From positions 5,366-69,365 of the forward strand of contig NZ_JBHZOL010000089.1 in NCBI RefSeq assembly GCF_042788235.1: DNA of 64,000 bases, given 5' to 3'. The translations under genes were made by a program, and so were the position numbers. The DNA is from Sphaerothrix epifaneia (GTDB lineage Bacteria; Cyanobacteriota; Cyanobacteriia; Phormidesmidales; Phormidesmidaceae). Position 1 is the first letter of the stretch; the number at the start of each line of letters is the position of its first letter. The notes beneath the pieces were generated by a model. That model was given only the letters and a program-made list of their open reading frames with translations. It was not told the DNA's origin and did not search any database. Shown in pieces: positions 50,128 through 59,243 of this stretch.

Positions 50128-51825
50128 ATGCGCGATTTTCAAACGATCCAAAATACAGCCTTTGATCTGATCATCATTGGCGGCGGTATCAACGGAGCCG
50201 CAGTCGCTCGCGATGCCGCTTGGCGAGGTCTAAAAACGATTGTTGTTGACAAAGAAGACTTTGGTGGAGGCACAACCAGCTGGTCTACGCGCTTAGTACA
50301 TGGCGGATTGCGGTATCTCGAATATTTTGAATTTCACCTGGTAAGAGAGTCGCTGAAAGAGCGAGAAGTTTTGCTCAATGCAGCACCGCACTTGGTCAAA
50401 CCAATTCAGATGACGATTCCGATTTATGGCAGCGGTTCTCGTAGCTATTGGGAAATTTGGGCGGGGATGATGTTGTACGACGTCCTCAGCTTCGACAAAA
50501 CCCTGCTGAATCACCGCATGCTGCCAGCTAAAAAAGTGCGGCAGCTTTTTCGCTCGGTTAATCCAGAAGACTTGAAGGGAGCCGCTCAATACTATGATGC
50601 TCAGGCGGAGTATGCTGAGCGGTTGTGTTTAGAAAATATTTTGTCGGCTGAGGAGGCAGGCGCAACGCTACTCAATTACGTTACGGTTGTGGAGATTCAG
50701 CGCCAAGATGAGCGAATTACCAGCTTGGTGTGTGAAGACCAGCTAAGCGGCGATCGCTTTACCATTAAAGGCACTGACCAAGCCGTGGTGATTAATACCT
50801 CCGGCCCTTGGGTAGATCAGGTTTTGGGCTTGGGGCGGCGCGGCGATCGCCAAGCCCCCATCGGCCAAGACAAAAAGATGGGGGGAACCAAAGGCAGCCA
50901 CATCATTGTCGATCCGTTCCCAGGTGCCCCCGATACCGCTTTATACGTAGAAGCGGCTTCTGACGGTCGGCCTTACTTTATCGTGCCGTGGCTAAACATG
51001 TATCTAATTGGCACCACCGATTTACGGTACACAGGCGACCTAGACCGGGTCAAAGCCAACGACGACGAAATCGATTACCTAATTAGCGAAACCAATCGAG
51101 TAGTGCCCACGGCGCACCTGACTCGCAAAGAGATCAAATTTACCTATTCAGGGGTGCGGCCTTTGCCCAACGCCGAAGGCAAAAAGCCCGGTAGCATCAC
51201 CCGCAAGCATATTCTCTTTGACCACAGCAAAGAAGGCGTGAGCAACCTCATCTCGTTAATTGGCGGTAAACTCACCACCCATCGCCAGGTGGGCGAAGAG
51301 ATGGTAGACCTGGTTTATCGCAAGTGGAAACAGCCTGTACCAGAGTGTGTGACCGATAAGCAGCGCCTACCGGGTGCCATTATGCCAGATGCGCCTGAAA
51401 TCGATGCTGCGTTAGAAACTTACGGCGATCGCGTCGCGGCTGAGTCCATTCATCATTTGTTTTTGATCTATGGCGCTAGGGCACCGCAAGTATTGGCGCT
51501 GGTAGATGAGGCTGCCGACTTGGGCGAAAAAGTAGTTGATTATTTGCCCGATATCAAAGCGCAAGCTGTCTACGCTGTGCGGGCTGAAATGGCGCACACC
51601 CTAGCCGATATTTGCCGTCGTCGCACAACCCTATCTATGCAGGCCAACTACGGCTTTGACGCACTGCCAGCTGTTTTATCAGCGCTGCAACAGCACTGCG
51701 GCTGGAGTGAAGCTAAATGCGATCGCCAGAGCGAAGCATACCGTCAGTTTATGGCAGAAAACTGCATTCCTGACTATTTGTTAGCGTCGCCAGAACTAAC
51801 GCGAGAGCTACAGCCTACAGCCTAA
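50128..51825 (+). CDS. glpD: Glycerol-3-phosphate dehydrogenase, FAD-dependent
   Basis: GlpD is a membrane-associated flavoprotein that oxidises glycerol 3-phosphate to dihydroxyacetone phosphate with a quinone acceptor. The FAD motif IIGGGINGAAVARDAAWRG begins near residue 16, with DFGGGTTSWSTRLVHGGLRYL close behind, and IPWLN-type segment FIVPWLNMYLIGTTDLRY. The C-terminal domain (ARAPQVL, AEMAHTLADICRRRT) is as in bacterial GlpD. With gpsA and ggpS adjacent, it balances the glycerol 3-phosphate pool used for the osmolyte and lipids. Start at the ATG at 50128. Confidence 0.95.
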   Translation: MRDFQTIQNTAFDLIIIGGGINGAAVARDAAWRGLKTIVVDKEDFGGGTTSWSTRLVHGGLRYLEYFEFHLVRESLKEREVLLNAAPHLVKPIQMTIPIYGSGSRSYWEIWAGMMLYDVLSFDKTLLNHRMLPAKKVRQLFRSVNPEDLKGAAQYYDAQAEYAERLCLENILSAEEAGATLLNYVTVVEIQRQDERITSLVCEDQLSGDRFTIKGTDQAVVINTSGPWVDQVLGLGRRGDRQAPIGQDKKMGGTKGSHIIVDPFPGAPDTALYVEAASDGRPYFIVPWLNMYLIGTTDLRYTGDLDRVKANDDEIDYLISETNRVVPTAHLTRKEIKFTYSGVRPLPNAEGKKPGSITRKHILFDHSKEGVSNLISLIGGKLTTHRQVGEEMVDLVYRKWKQPVPECVTDKQRLPGAIMPDAPEIDAALETYGDRVAAESIHHLFLIYGARAPQVLALVDEAADLGEKVVDYLPDIKAQAVYAVRAEMAHTLADICRRRTTLSMQANYGFDALPAVLSALQQHCGWSEAKCDRQSEAYRQFMAENCIPDYLLASPELTRELQPTA

Positions 51826-51922
51826 AAGCCTGGGCTGAGAATACCGCGAGGTGATTTAGTCAAAGCCGCTCTGTGGTTATCGGTTTCACCTCGCGATCGC
51901 CTCTGCCGTTTTATAGAAGCAA

Positions 51923-52049
51923 GACAGAAGCAAAATGAAAGATTTTCTGTCAGCGGGTTGCAGCCCTTTAGAGGGTTCAACCCTGGTGGCGACCGCCATC
52001 TAAATTTTCTTTTAGATTTTTCTATAGATCTATAGAGGTAGCCGCCACC
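51923..52049 (+). promoter_or_regulatory. Structured leader element B, riboswitch-like
   Basis: The second copy of the element at 45985-46110, here 45 bases upstream of the gpsA ATG. It has the first stem GACAGAA (51923-51929) with TTCTGTC (51945-51951), the shared TTTCTGTCAGCGG, a CCCTTTAGAGGG stem, and the hairpin GGTGGC-GACC-GCCATC (51985-52000). CGCCACC (52043-52049) can pair with GGTGGCG (51985-51991) instead. The conserved part, the variable loop sequences and the position before a gene start speak for a cis-acting RNA; a dispersed repeat is the alternative. Confidence 0.5.
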
Positions 52050-52094
52050 GGGATCAGCTAGGTTAAGCCTGTCATTTTGCTCATCATCAAGGTT

Positions 52095-53093
52095 ATGGTA
52101 TCTGCGCCAATAAAATCCGCCCAGTCTGCTAAGGTCATAAGCAATGCAGCATTAAAAACGCAAACCGTGAATTTAACCGTATTGGGTGCAGGCGCTTGGG
52201 GTTCAGCGCTAGCAGCGCTAGCCTCTCGTAATCAGCACAACGTTAGCGTCTGGTCGCGTCGCAGTGAGCTATCGTTAGCAGACGCGGTCAAAGGGGCGGA
52301 TGTCATTTTATCGGCCATCTCTATGAAAGGCGTCGCCGAACTGGCCAATCGCTTAAATACCGAAGTAGCGGTACCCGAGTCGGCCATCATTGTTACCGCC
52401 ACCAAAGGGCTAGACCCGGCCACCACCCGAACACCTTCTCAGATTTTTACTGAAACCTTTCCGACTCATCCGGTCGTCGTCCTTTCTGGGCCTAACCTTT
52501 CAAAAGAAATTGAAAAAGGCTTACCAGCCGCCACTGTTGTCGCTAGCACTGATGAAGCGGCAGCGACTCAGGTGCAAACCCTATTTGCCTCCGACAGCTT
52601 TCGCATTTATACCAGCCCCGATCCGCTGGGAGCCGAATTAGGCGGCACGCTTAAAAACGTGATTGCGATCGCCGTTGGAGTCTGCGACGGCCTGAACTTA
52701 GGAACCAATGCCAAAGCAGCATTGATGACGCGGGCAATGCCAGAAGTCATTCGTATTGGCACCCATTTGGGAGGGCAAACAGAAACTTTTTTTGGTCTGT
52801 CCGGTTTAGGCGATATGCTCGCTACCTGCACCAGCGTTTTAAGCCGCAACTATCGAGTGGGTTACGGGTTAGCGGTTGGTAAAAAGTTAGAGCAAATTTT
52901 GGCGGAATTGGGTAGCACAGCTGAAGGGGTCAATACCGCAAATGTGCTGATTGAAATTGCCAATCGCGAAGAAATCCCGGTGCCCATTTCGCGACAGGTT
53001 CACCGTTTGCTCAACGGCAAGATCACACCGCAAGAAGCGGTAGAAGCGTTGATGGAACGGGATCTCAAGCCTGAAGTCTGCGATCTATTTTAG
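52095..53093 (+). CDS. gpsA: Glycerol-3-phosphate dehydrogenase (NAD(P)+)
   Basis: GpsA reduces dihydroxyacetone phosphate to glycerol 3-phosphate in the cytosol, for lipid synthesis and as the acceptor for GgpS. The Rossmann motif LGAGAWGSALAALASRN is followed by VILSAISMKGV and VLSGPNLSKEIEKGLPAATV. The catalytic lysine region is GGTLKNVIAIAVG, then GLGDMLATCTSVLSRNYRVG and IPVPISRQVHRLLNG. At 332 residues it is of normal size, although the loop after the first strand is short. The ATG at 52095 is chosen over TTG 52077. It follows element B. Confidence 0.95.
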   Translation: MVSAPIKSAQSAKVISNAALKTQTVNLTVLGAGAWGSALAALASRNQHNVSVWSRRSELSLADAVKGADVILSAISMKGVAELANRLNTEVAVPESAIIVTATKGLDPATTRTPSQIFTETFPTHPVVVLSGPNLSKEIEKGLPAATVVASTDEAAATQVQTLFASDSFRIYTSPDPLGAELGGTLKNVIAIAVGVCDGLNLGTNAKAALMTRAMPEVIRIGTHLGGQTETFFGLSGLGDMLATCTSVLSRNYRVGYGLAVGKKLEQILAELGSTAEGVNTANVLIEIANREEIPVPISRQVHRLLNGKITPQEAVEALMERDLKPEVCDLF

Positions 53094-53249
53094 CCAACTG
53101 GGTCATTCTAGCGCCTGGTGTAACCACCGCTAGGATGGCTACAGTGTTGATCTGACGTTCTCTTAATAAAAGCTATGCTTTGCCAATCTCCTTTGCATCC
53201 GCCGCCCTGCCATCTCATGAAAGGGGTGATGTGTCGTTAGAGGAGCGTT

Positions 53250-54668
53250 GTGAAAAAGGCATTTTTGAGTTTCTGGCAGCTCTGGAATATGAGCTTCGGC
53301 TTTTTTGGCATTCAGTTCGGCTGGGGACTGCAGATGGCAAATACCAGCGCCATCTTTGAACATTTAGGGGCAGATGCGCATCAAATTCCTATTTTGTGGC
53401 TGGCGGCACCGCTCACTGGGCTGGTTATTCAGCCGATTATTGGCAATTTAAGCGACAACACCTGGGGGCCACTAGGACGAAGACGACCCTATTTTTTAGT
53501 GGGAGCAATTTTTAGTTCCCTGGCGCTCATCGCCATGCCCAATGCTTCTAGCCTGTGGATGGCGGCTGGGCTGCTCTGGATTTTGGATACCTCTGCCAAC
53601 GTCAGCATGGAGCCATTTCGCGCTTTTGTCGGCGATCTACTCCCCCCTGAGCAGCGCACCAAAGGCTTTGCCATGCAGAGTTTGCTGGTGGGGTTAGGTT
53701 CAGTGCTGGCGTCGGCTTTGCCCTGGTTACTGACTCACGGGCTAGGGGTCAGCGCGATCGCGACGCAGCCTGCCATTCCCCCGGCGATTAAGCTTTCTTT
53801 TTATATCGGTGCCGCCGTTTTTTTAGGCACGGTGCTATGGACGGTGTTAACGACACCAGAGTATCCCCCCAAAGACATGAGCGCCTTTAAAGCTCAGCAA
53901 GAGCGGCGCTTGGGTATCGGCTCTACCTTTCGAGAAATTGGCACCGCCCTTAAACAAATGCCGCCAACTATGCGGCAGCTGGCCTGGGTTCAGGGTTTTA
54001 GCTGGCTGGGCATGTACTGTATGTTTTTGTACTTTCCGCCAGCGATCGCCCGCAATATTTTAGGCGCAGTCGATGAAGCGTCTCCTCTCTATGCTGAAGG
54101 TATTGAATGGGCAGGTTTGTGCATTGCTATGTACAATGCCGTGTGTTTTGCCGCCTCGCTGATGTTGCCTAAAGTTGCGGCTGCTACCAGCCGCAAAACA
54201 ACCCATGCCCTTTGCCTGGTGTGCGGAGGCATCGGGTTGATTTCGCTCGGCTTTATTCACAATCAATATTTAGTATTGCTGCCGATGGTGGGAGTGGGCA
54301 TTGCTTGGGCCAGTATGTTAGCAATGCCGTACGCCATGTTAGTGGGTTCATTGCCACCCAAAAAGAGCGGCATTTACATGGGTATTTTCAACTTCTTTAT
54401 TGTGCTGCCCGAAATTGTGGCTTCGCTGTTACTGGGCTGGGTGATGATCCAGTTTTTGCACGACAATCGGCTAATGGCCGTGGTGCTAGGCGGCGTTTTT
54501 ATGCTGATAGCAGCTTTGCTAACCCAGCGGGTGCAAGAAACGGCTAAAACGCCACCCGCCGCTACAGCTTTACCCATCTCGGATGCTGTTGCCTTCTCCC
54601 TAAAAACACCAGCGCTAGAAAACGCGGCTGCCGCTGTCGATAGCGAATCGGTGGCCGAACCCCGCTAG
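53250..54668 (+). CDS. MFS/GPH-type sugar:cation symporter-like transporter
   Basis: A 472-residue inner-membrane transporter with about 12 hydrophobic helices. The start (FWQLWNMSFGFFGIQFGWGLQMANTSAIF) and the loop NLSDNTWGPLGRRRPYFLVG are typical of the SUT/GPH branch of the major facilitator superfamily, which moves sucrose, maltose or similar glycosides with a cation. Its place just after the glucosylglycerol genes makes uptake or exchange of an osmolyte a reasonable guess; the substrate cannot be read. The GTG start at 53250 has GAGGAG 5 bases upstream. Its stop overlaps the convergent lipoprotein gene by 4 bases. Confidence 0.87.
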   Translation: MKKAFLSFWQLWNMSFGFFGIQFGWGLQMANTSAIFEHLGADAHQIPILWLAAPLTGLVIQPIIGNLSDNTWGPLGRRRPYFLVGAIFSSLALIAMPNASSLWMAAGLLWILDTSANVSMEPFRAFVGDLLPPEQRTKGFAMQSLLVGLGSVLASALPWLLTHGLGVSAIATQPAIPPAIKLSFYIGAAVFLGTVLWTVLTTPEYPPKDMSAFKAQQERRLGIGSTFREIGTALKQMPPTMRQLAWVQGFSWLGMYCMFLYFPPAIARNILGAVDEASPLYAEGIEWAGLCIAMYNAVCFAASLMLPKVAAATSRKTTHALCLVCGGIGLISLGFIHNQYLVLLPMVGVGIAWASMLAMPYAMLVGSLPPKKSGIYMGIFNFFIVLPEIVASLLLGWVMIQFLHDNRLMAVVLGGVFMLIAALLTQRVQETAKTPPAATALPISDAVAFSLKTPALENAAAAVDSESVAEPR

Positions 54669-56455
54669 GGGGTATCGGTAGGCAAACCAACGGGTTGCTC
54701 GGTCGGCTGGGGCGAACTGGCAGCATCGAGGGGTGGCTCTAAATCAGAGGGGCTAGCGGTTGGCTCGTTAGGGCGATCGCTGGGGGTCGATAAGGCGGGC
54801 TTAGCCTCAATTAAACGCTGCTGTAGGCGGCGAAAGCGATTGAAAAACTGGCGCGAGTCACCTGCAGAGGGCGCTTCTGCCGCTGGCGCTGGCTCAGTTG
54901 GCGCTGGCGGAAAATCTTCAATGATTTCTACGGGCATCTCTGCCGGATCGGGCAGCGCTGGCTCAATCGAGCTTTTAGGCAAAGTATCGGTTGCTGGGTC
55001 TACCTCAGGTGGCGTTGGCATAGGTTCACTGGTCGGCGCTGGCTGAGGAGGAGTGTTAGCAGGCTCATCAGAGTGCGCGTTTGCCGTTGGCTCAGCCGGG
55101 AGGGACACCTCCGTTGGTGCCGACGGCTCAGTCAGCGTTTCTGGAACAGCTTCAGCCGCCGTTGAGTCATCCGGCAATAGCTGGGGAAGAGCGCTGGCAG
55201 GCGGCTCGGTGGGAACAGGCTGTAAGCGAAAGTCAGCAGGCGCTTCAAGGTTTTCGGGTTCAGAGATGGCTGGAGCCTCCGGCGGCGGGGACGTCACTGG
55301 CGGCGATGAGACAGCCTCTTCCCTATCCGCACTATCGGGTACCCTCTCAGGGGCGGTTGGCTCACTCTCTACTGCTGGCGCTAAAACCTCAGGCTGAGCA
55401 GGTTCAGGCTGGGGTTGAATAACTTCGGGTTCAGCAGGTTCTGGCAAGGCTTCAGGTTCAGGTTCGGGTTCGCTAGGGGTAGGAGCAGCGGCTGGTTCCG
55501 CTGGAGCAGGCGCAGGGGGTTCGTAGGTGGGGTCAACGATGCCTTTAACTGCCGCCACCGTTAGCTCGTCGCGAACGAGTTGGGATAGCGTATCAGTGCC
55601 GCCTGGCTGGTAATCAATCACCCGCACCGTATTGTTAAACGCATTGGCGATCGCCTGCCCCTGTTCGTCTATTAGCTCTAGCTGCAACCAATTTTTACCC
55701 GGTTTGAATCCTTTTAAATAGATCGGTTGCCACTGGTCAAAAATAAAGCTCTGGCCATTGACCTGGCAGCGAATCCGCCAGTCGGCAATGTCATCGTCTG
55801 CATCAGCCTGAGCAATCAGGTGCAGCGGCGCATTGGTCAAATAGAAGTCGAGCATGATGGGTTCAGCCCCATATTGACCTTGCGGACGGCTGTAGGTGAG
55901 CAAGGGGCGATCGCGATCGGGGCGATAGGTCGGCGTCTGAGCATAAATATGAAAAGTCACCTGGTCAAAAGCGCCTTCATTTTTAAAGCTTTCATGCCAG
56001 GGACGAGCAGCAAAAACGCGCAAAGTATGGCTTCCAGGTGCCAGGTTCGACAAAAGCACTGGCTCACGGGTGTCGTAAACCGCCTGATAAGGTTGGTCAT
56101 CGACAAACAAATTCAAATGTGGCCCCAAACCCAAATCTGCATCTTTAAATAAAGGCAAATCTCGCACCTGCAAACGCACCGTCACCGACTGATCTTGAAA
56201 AACCTGATCGCGGCGAGGTGAAACAATTTTGACCTGAGGTTGGTAAATTTCTAGCAACTGCCCCAAGGCTTGCACCGTCTGCGGCGGCGAAACCTCCGAA
56301 ATCCCTCCCGTCAGGCGATTAGGCTGCTCGGTCGGCTCACTGAGTAGTTGCTGTGGCTCAGGCGGGCGATCGCTACAGCCCACCCCCCCTAGACTGACGC
56401 CAAGTATTAGTAAAAAACTGAATAAATATCGCCATCCCTGCTGTCGCCAACTCAT
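54665..56455 (-). CDS. Pro/Glu-rich lipoprotein of unknown function
   Basis: A 596-residue protein starting at the ATG at 56455, with GAAAGGT and AGAGG upstream. It has a lipoprotein signal: MSWRQQGWRYLFSFLLILGV, then SLGGVGC, where cysteine would be lipidated. Residues about 60-300 are ordered and contain two beta-sandwich-like parts (QVKIVSPRRDQVFQDQSVTV, PGSHTLRVFAARPWHESF; QVNGQSFIFDQWQPIYLKGF). From about 310 to 600 the sequence is an extended Pro/Glu/Ala/Thr-rich region. The anchored, flexible shape suggests an envelope protein. I do not recognise it. Antisense frames within the repeat region are by-products. Confidence 0.75.
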   Translation of the reverse strand: MSWRQQGWRYLFSFLLILGVSLGGVGCSDRPPEPQQLLSEPTEQPNRLTGGISEVSPPQTVQALGQLLEIYQPQVKIVSPRRDQVFQDQSVTVRLQVRDLPLFKDADLGLGPHLNLFVDDQPYQAVYDTREPVLLSNLAPGSHTLRVFAARPWHESFKNEGAFDQVTFHIYAQTPTYRPDRDRPLLTYSRPQGQYGAEPIMLDFYLTNAPLHLIAQADADDDIADWRIRCQVNGQSFIFDQWQPIYLKGFKPGKNWLQLELIDEQGQAIANAFNNTVRVIDYQPGGTDTLSQLVRDELTVAAVKGIVDPTYEPPAPAPAEPAAAPTPSEPEPEPEALPEPAEPEVIQPQPEPAQPEVLAPAVESEPTAPERVPDSADREEAVSSPPVTSPPPEAPAISEPENLEAPADFRLQPVPTEPPASALPQLLPDDSTAAEAVPETLTEPSAPTEVSLPAEPTANAHSDEPANTPPQPAPTSEPMPTPPEVDPATDTLPKSSIEPALPDPAEMPVEIIEDFPPAPTEPAPAAEAPSAGDSRQFFNRFRRLQQRLIEAKPALSTPSDRPNEPTASPSDLEPPLDAASSPQPTEQPVGLPTDTP

Positions 56456-56962
56456 CCTCTTTACCTTTCTTTTGTGACCCACAAAGCCTAAATAGTCTCC
56501 ATACGGCACTATAGCGGATTGCCAGTTACCGCTTGAGCACGATTCGGCTAAAGACTCTCATAGCAACCCTCTCACGGATTGACCGCAAATTGATACTTGA
56601 TAAGTGCAGCTTAAGCAAGCAATAAGTATTAATGAGTCAAAATAGCCGCAACCTTACGAGACTTTGTGACTCTTTGTGCTACGCAAAGAAAGTTATTGAG
56701 ATTTGTTAATAGAAAGCATGTTAGACATCAATTTCGTGCTTTCTCTGACCTCACAAGCCTCATGTACTCAGGATTTTCGCAGATTGAATTATTGTTAACC
56801 TGCTTAAAAAAAGGTCAGATCACGCGACTATAATGCTCAAGAGCACTCATTCCCGATGGGTCATGTCTTCAAACAGTTCTCCTGACGGAAAGCTCTGAAG
56901 ATACGACTGATAAAACTCGGATTGAGATCATCTCGTTCTTGTCTAGAGAGAGGAGAGTCTCC
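56456..56962. promoter_or_regulatory. Promoter region of psaA-psaB
   Basis: A 507-base region between the lipoprotein gene and psaA. TATAAT at 56829-56834 is a good -10 hexamer about 130 bases before psaA. Upstream of it TTGTTAACCTGCTTAAA resembles a tandem RpaB (HLR1)-type binding site only loosely. GAGGAG precedes the ATG at 56963. Light-intensity control of psaAB by RpaB is established for other cyanobacteria. Confidence 0.45.
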
Positions 56963-59218
56963 ATGACAACTACCCCGCGCGAGCGGGAGGCAAAGGCGAA
57001 GATCCTAGTTGACAAAGATCCAGTTCCTACTTCCTTTGAGAAGTGGGCCAAGCCTGGACACTTTGACCGGACTTTAGCCCGAGGTCCCAAAACCACTACC
57101 TGGATTTGGAATCTCCATGCCGACGCTCACGATTTTGATAGTCATACCAGCGACCTAGAAGATATCTCCCGCAAAATTTTCAGTGCTCACTTTGGTCACC
57201 TGGCCATCGTGTTTATCTGGCTGAGCGGTATGTATTTTCATGGCGCTCGTTTTTCTAACTATGAAGCTTGGTTAGCAGATCCCCTTAGTATCAAGCCCAG
57301 CGCTCAGGTTGTTTGGCCAATCGTCGGTCAAGAAATCCTGAATGCTGATGTAGGCGGTGGTTTCCAAGGCATTCAAATTACGTCTGGCTTATTTCAGCTT
57401 TGGCGCGCTTCTGGCATCACTAATGAGTTCCAGCTTTTCTGTACCGCTATCGGCGGTCTGGTAATGGCAGGGCTGATGTTGTTCGCGGGTTGGTTCCACT
57501 ACCACAAGCGGGCACCCAAGCTGGAGTGGTTCCAAAACGCTGAATCTATGCTGAACCACCACCTGGCAGGTTTGCTAGGTCTTGGCTGCCTTAGCTGGGC
57601 AGGTCACCAAATTCATGTTTCTCTGCCCATTAATAAGCTTTTGGATTCTGGGGTAGCCCCTCAAGATATTCCGCTACCTCACGAGTTCATTTTGGATAGA
57701 AGCCTGATGGCTGAGCTGTATCCCAGCTTTGCCCAAGGTTTGAAACCTTTCTTCACCTTGAACTGGTCAGTTTATTCTGATTTCTTGACCTTCAAAGGCG
57801 GCTTAAACCCCGTCACAGGTGGTCTGTGGTTGTCTGATACCGCCCACCATCACCTGGCGCTGGCAGTGCTGTTTATTGTGGCTGGCCACATGTACCGCAC
57901 AAACTGGGGCATTGGTCACAGCATCAAAGAGATGCACGCAGCCCACCGGGGGCCTTTCACAGGTGAAGGTCACAAAGGTCTTTATGAGATCCTAACGACT
58001 TCCTGGCATGCTCAACTGGCGGTTAACCTGGCACTGCTGGGTTCACTGACCATCATTGTGGCCCACCACATGTATGCCATGCCGCCCTATCCGTACCTGG
58101 CGACGGACTATCCGACTCAGCTTTCGCTGTTTACGCACCATATGTGGATTGGGGGTTTCCTAATCGTTGGTGCGGGTGCTCACGCAGCCATCTTTATGGT
58201 GCGCGATTATGAGCCATCCAAAAACGTTAACAACCTGTTGGATCGGGTGATTCGTCACCGTGATGCCATCATCTCCCACCTCAACTGGGTTTGTATTTTC
58301 CTCGGCTTCCATAGCTTTGGTCTGTACATTCACAACGACACCATGCGAGCGTTGGGACGTCCTCAGGACATGTTCTCTGATTCCGCAATTCAGCTACAGC
58401 CTGTTTTTGCTCAGTGGGTACAAAACATCCACGCGGCGGCTGCAGGTTCTACCGCACCCAACGCACTTGCTGGCGTTAGCCCAGTGTTTGGGGGCGATAT
58501 TGTAGCCGTTGGTGGCAAGGTTGCCATGATGCCGATCACGCTGGGAACGGCAGACTTCATGGTGCACCATATTCACGCGTTCACCATTCATGTGACCGTG
58601 CTGATTTTGCTCAAAGGTGTGCTGTTTGCTCGCAGCTCTCGCCTAATTCCTGATAAGGGTGATTTGGGTTTCCGTTTCCCCTGCGACGGCCCAGGGCGGG
58701 GTGGTACCTGCCAGGTATCTGGTTGGGATCATGTTTTCCTCGGTCTGTTCTGGATGTACAACTCCCTGTCAATTGTGATTTTCCACTTCAGTTGGAAGAT
58801 GCAGTCTGATGTTTGGGGAAGCGTTTCCGCCAACGGTTCGGTTTCTCACATCACGGCAGGTAACTTTGCAACGAGTGCAATCACGATTAATGGTTGGTTG
58901 CGCGACTTCCTGTGGGCGCAGGCCTCTCAGGTGATTGGTTCTTACGGTTCAGCGCTGTCTGCGTATGGCTTGATGTTCCTGGGCGCTCACTTTGTTTGGG
59001 CCTTCAGCCTCATGTTCCTATTCAGCGGTCGTGGTTACTGGCAAGAGCTAATTGAGTCAATTGTTTGGGCTCATAGCAAGCTCAAGGTTGCTCCCGCCAT
59101 TCAGCCTCGCGCTCTGAGCATTACTCAAGGTCGGGCGGTTGGAGTAGCGCACTACCTCCTGGGAGGGATTGCCACTACGTGGGCATTCTTCCTGGCTCGA
59201 ATTATTGCAGTAGGATAA
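56963..59218 (+). CDS. psaA: Photosystem I P700 chlorophyll a apoprotein A1
   Basis: One of two large PSI core subunits, 751 residues and eleven membrane helices, carrying half of P700 and the electron-transfer chain, plus many antenna chlorophylls. The cysteines for cluster FX are in FPCDGPGRGGTCQVSGWDH, near residue 575. Chlorophyll-ligand histidines are seen throughout (for instance HHLALAVLFIVAGHMYRTNW). The ATG at 56963 is chosen over a TTG 24 bases earlier, with GAGGAG at the usual distance. psaB follows 25 bases downstream. Confidence 0.98.
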   Translation: MTTTPREREAKAKILVDKDPVPTSFEKWAKPGHFDRTLARGPKTTTWIWNLHADAHDFDSHTSDLEDISRKIFSAHFGHLAIVFIWLSGMYFHGARFSNYEAWLADPLSIKPSAQVVWPIVGQEILNADVGGGFQGIQITSGLFQLWRASGITNEFQLFCTAIGGLVMAGLMLFAGWFHYHKRAPKLEWFQNAESMLNHHLAGLLGLGCLSWAGHQIHVSLPINKLLDSGVAPQDIPLPHEFILDRSLMAELYPSFAQGLKPFFTLNWSVYSDFLTFKGGLNPVTGGLWLSDTAHHHLALAVLFIVAGHMYRTNWGIGHSIKEMHAAHRGPFTGEGHKGLYEILTTSWHAQLAVNLALLGSLTIIVAHHMYAMPPYPYLATDYPTQLSLFTHHMWIGGFLIVGAGAHAAIFMVRDYEPSKNVNNLLDRVIRHRDAIISHLNWVCIFLGFHSFGLYIHNDTMRALGRPQDMFSDSAIQLQPVFAQWVQNIHAAAAGSTAPNALAGVSPVFGGDIVAVGGKVAMMPITLGTADFMVHHIHAFTIHVTVLILLKGVLFARSSRLIPDKGDLGFRFPCDGPGRGGTCQVSGWDHVFLGLFWMYNSLSIVIFHFSWKMQSDVWGSVSANGSVSHITAGNFATSAITINGWLRDFLWAQASQVIGSYGSALSAYGLMFLGAHFVWAFSLMFLFSGRGYWQELIESIVWAHSKLKVAPAIQPRALSITQGRAVGVAHYLLGGIATTWAFFLARIIAVG

Positions 59219-59243
59219 GAGCGCGGAGGATTCGAAAAGACAT

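Noticed and set aside
51975..51984. tRNA-like GGTTCAACC segment in element B
   Set aside because: It looks like a T-arm, but there is no acceptor stem, D-arm or anticodon arm at the right distances, and the sister copy does not keep it.
54840..55422. Three plus-strand frames (68-114 codons) inside the lipoprotein gene
   Set aside because: They are antisense to the Pro/Glu-rich repeat region, which keeps all frames open; Gly/Ser/Ala-rich products are typical of that artefact.
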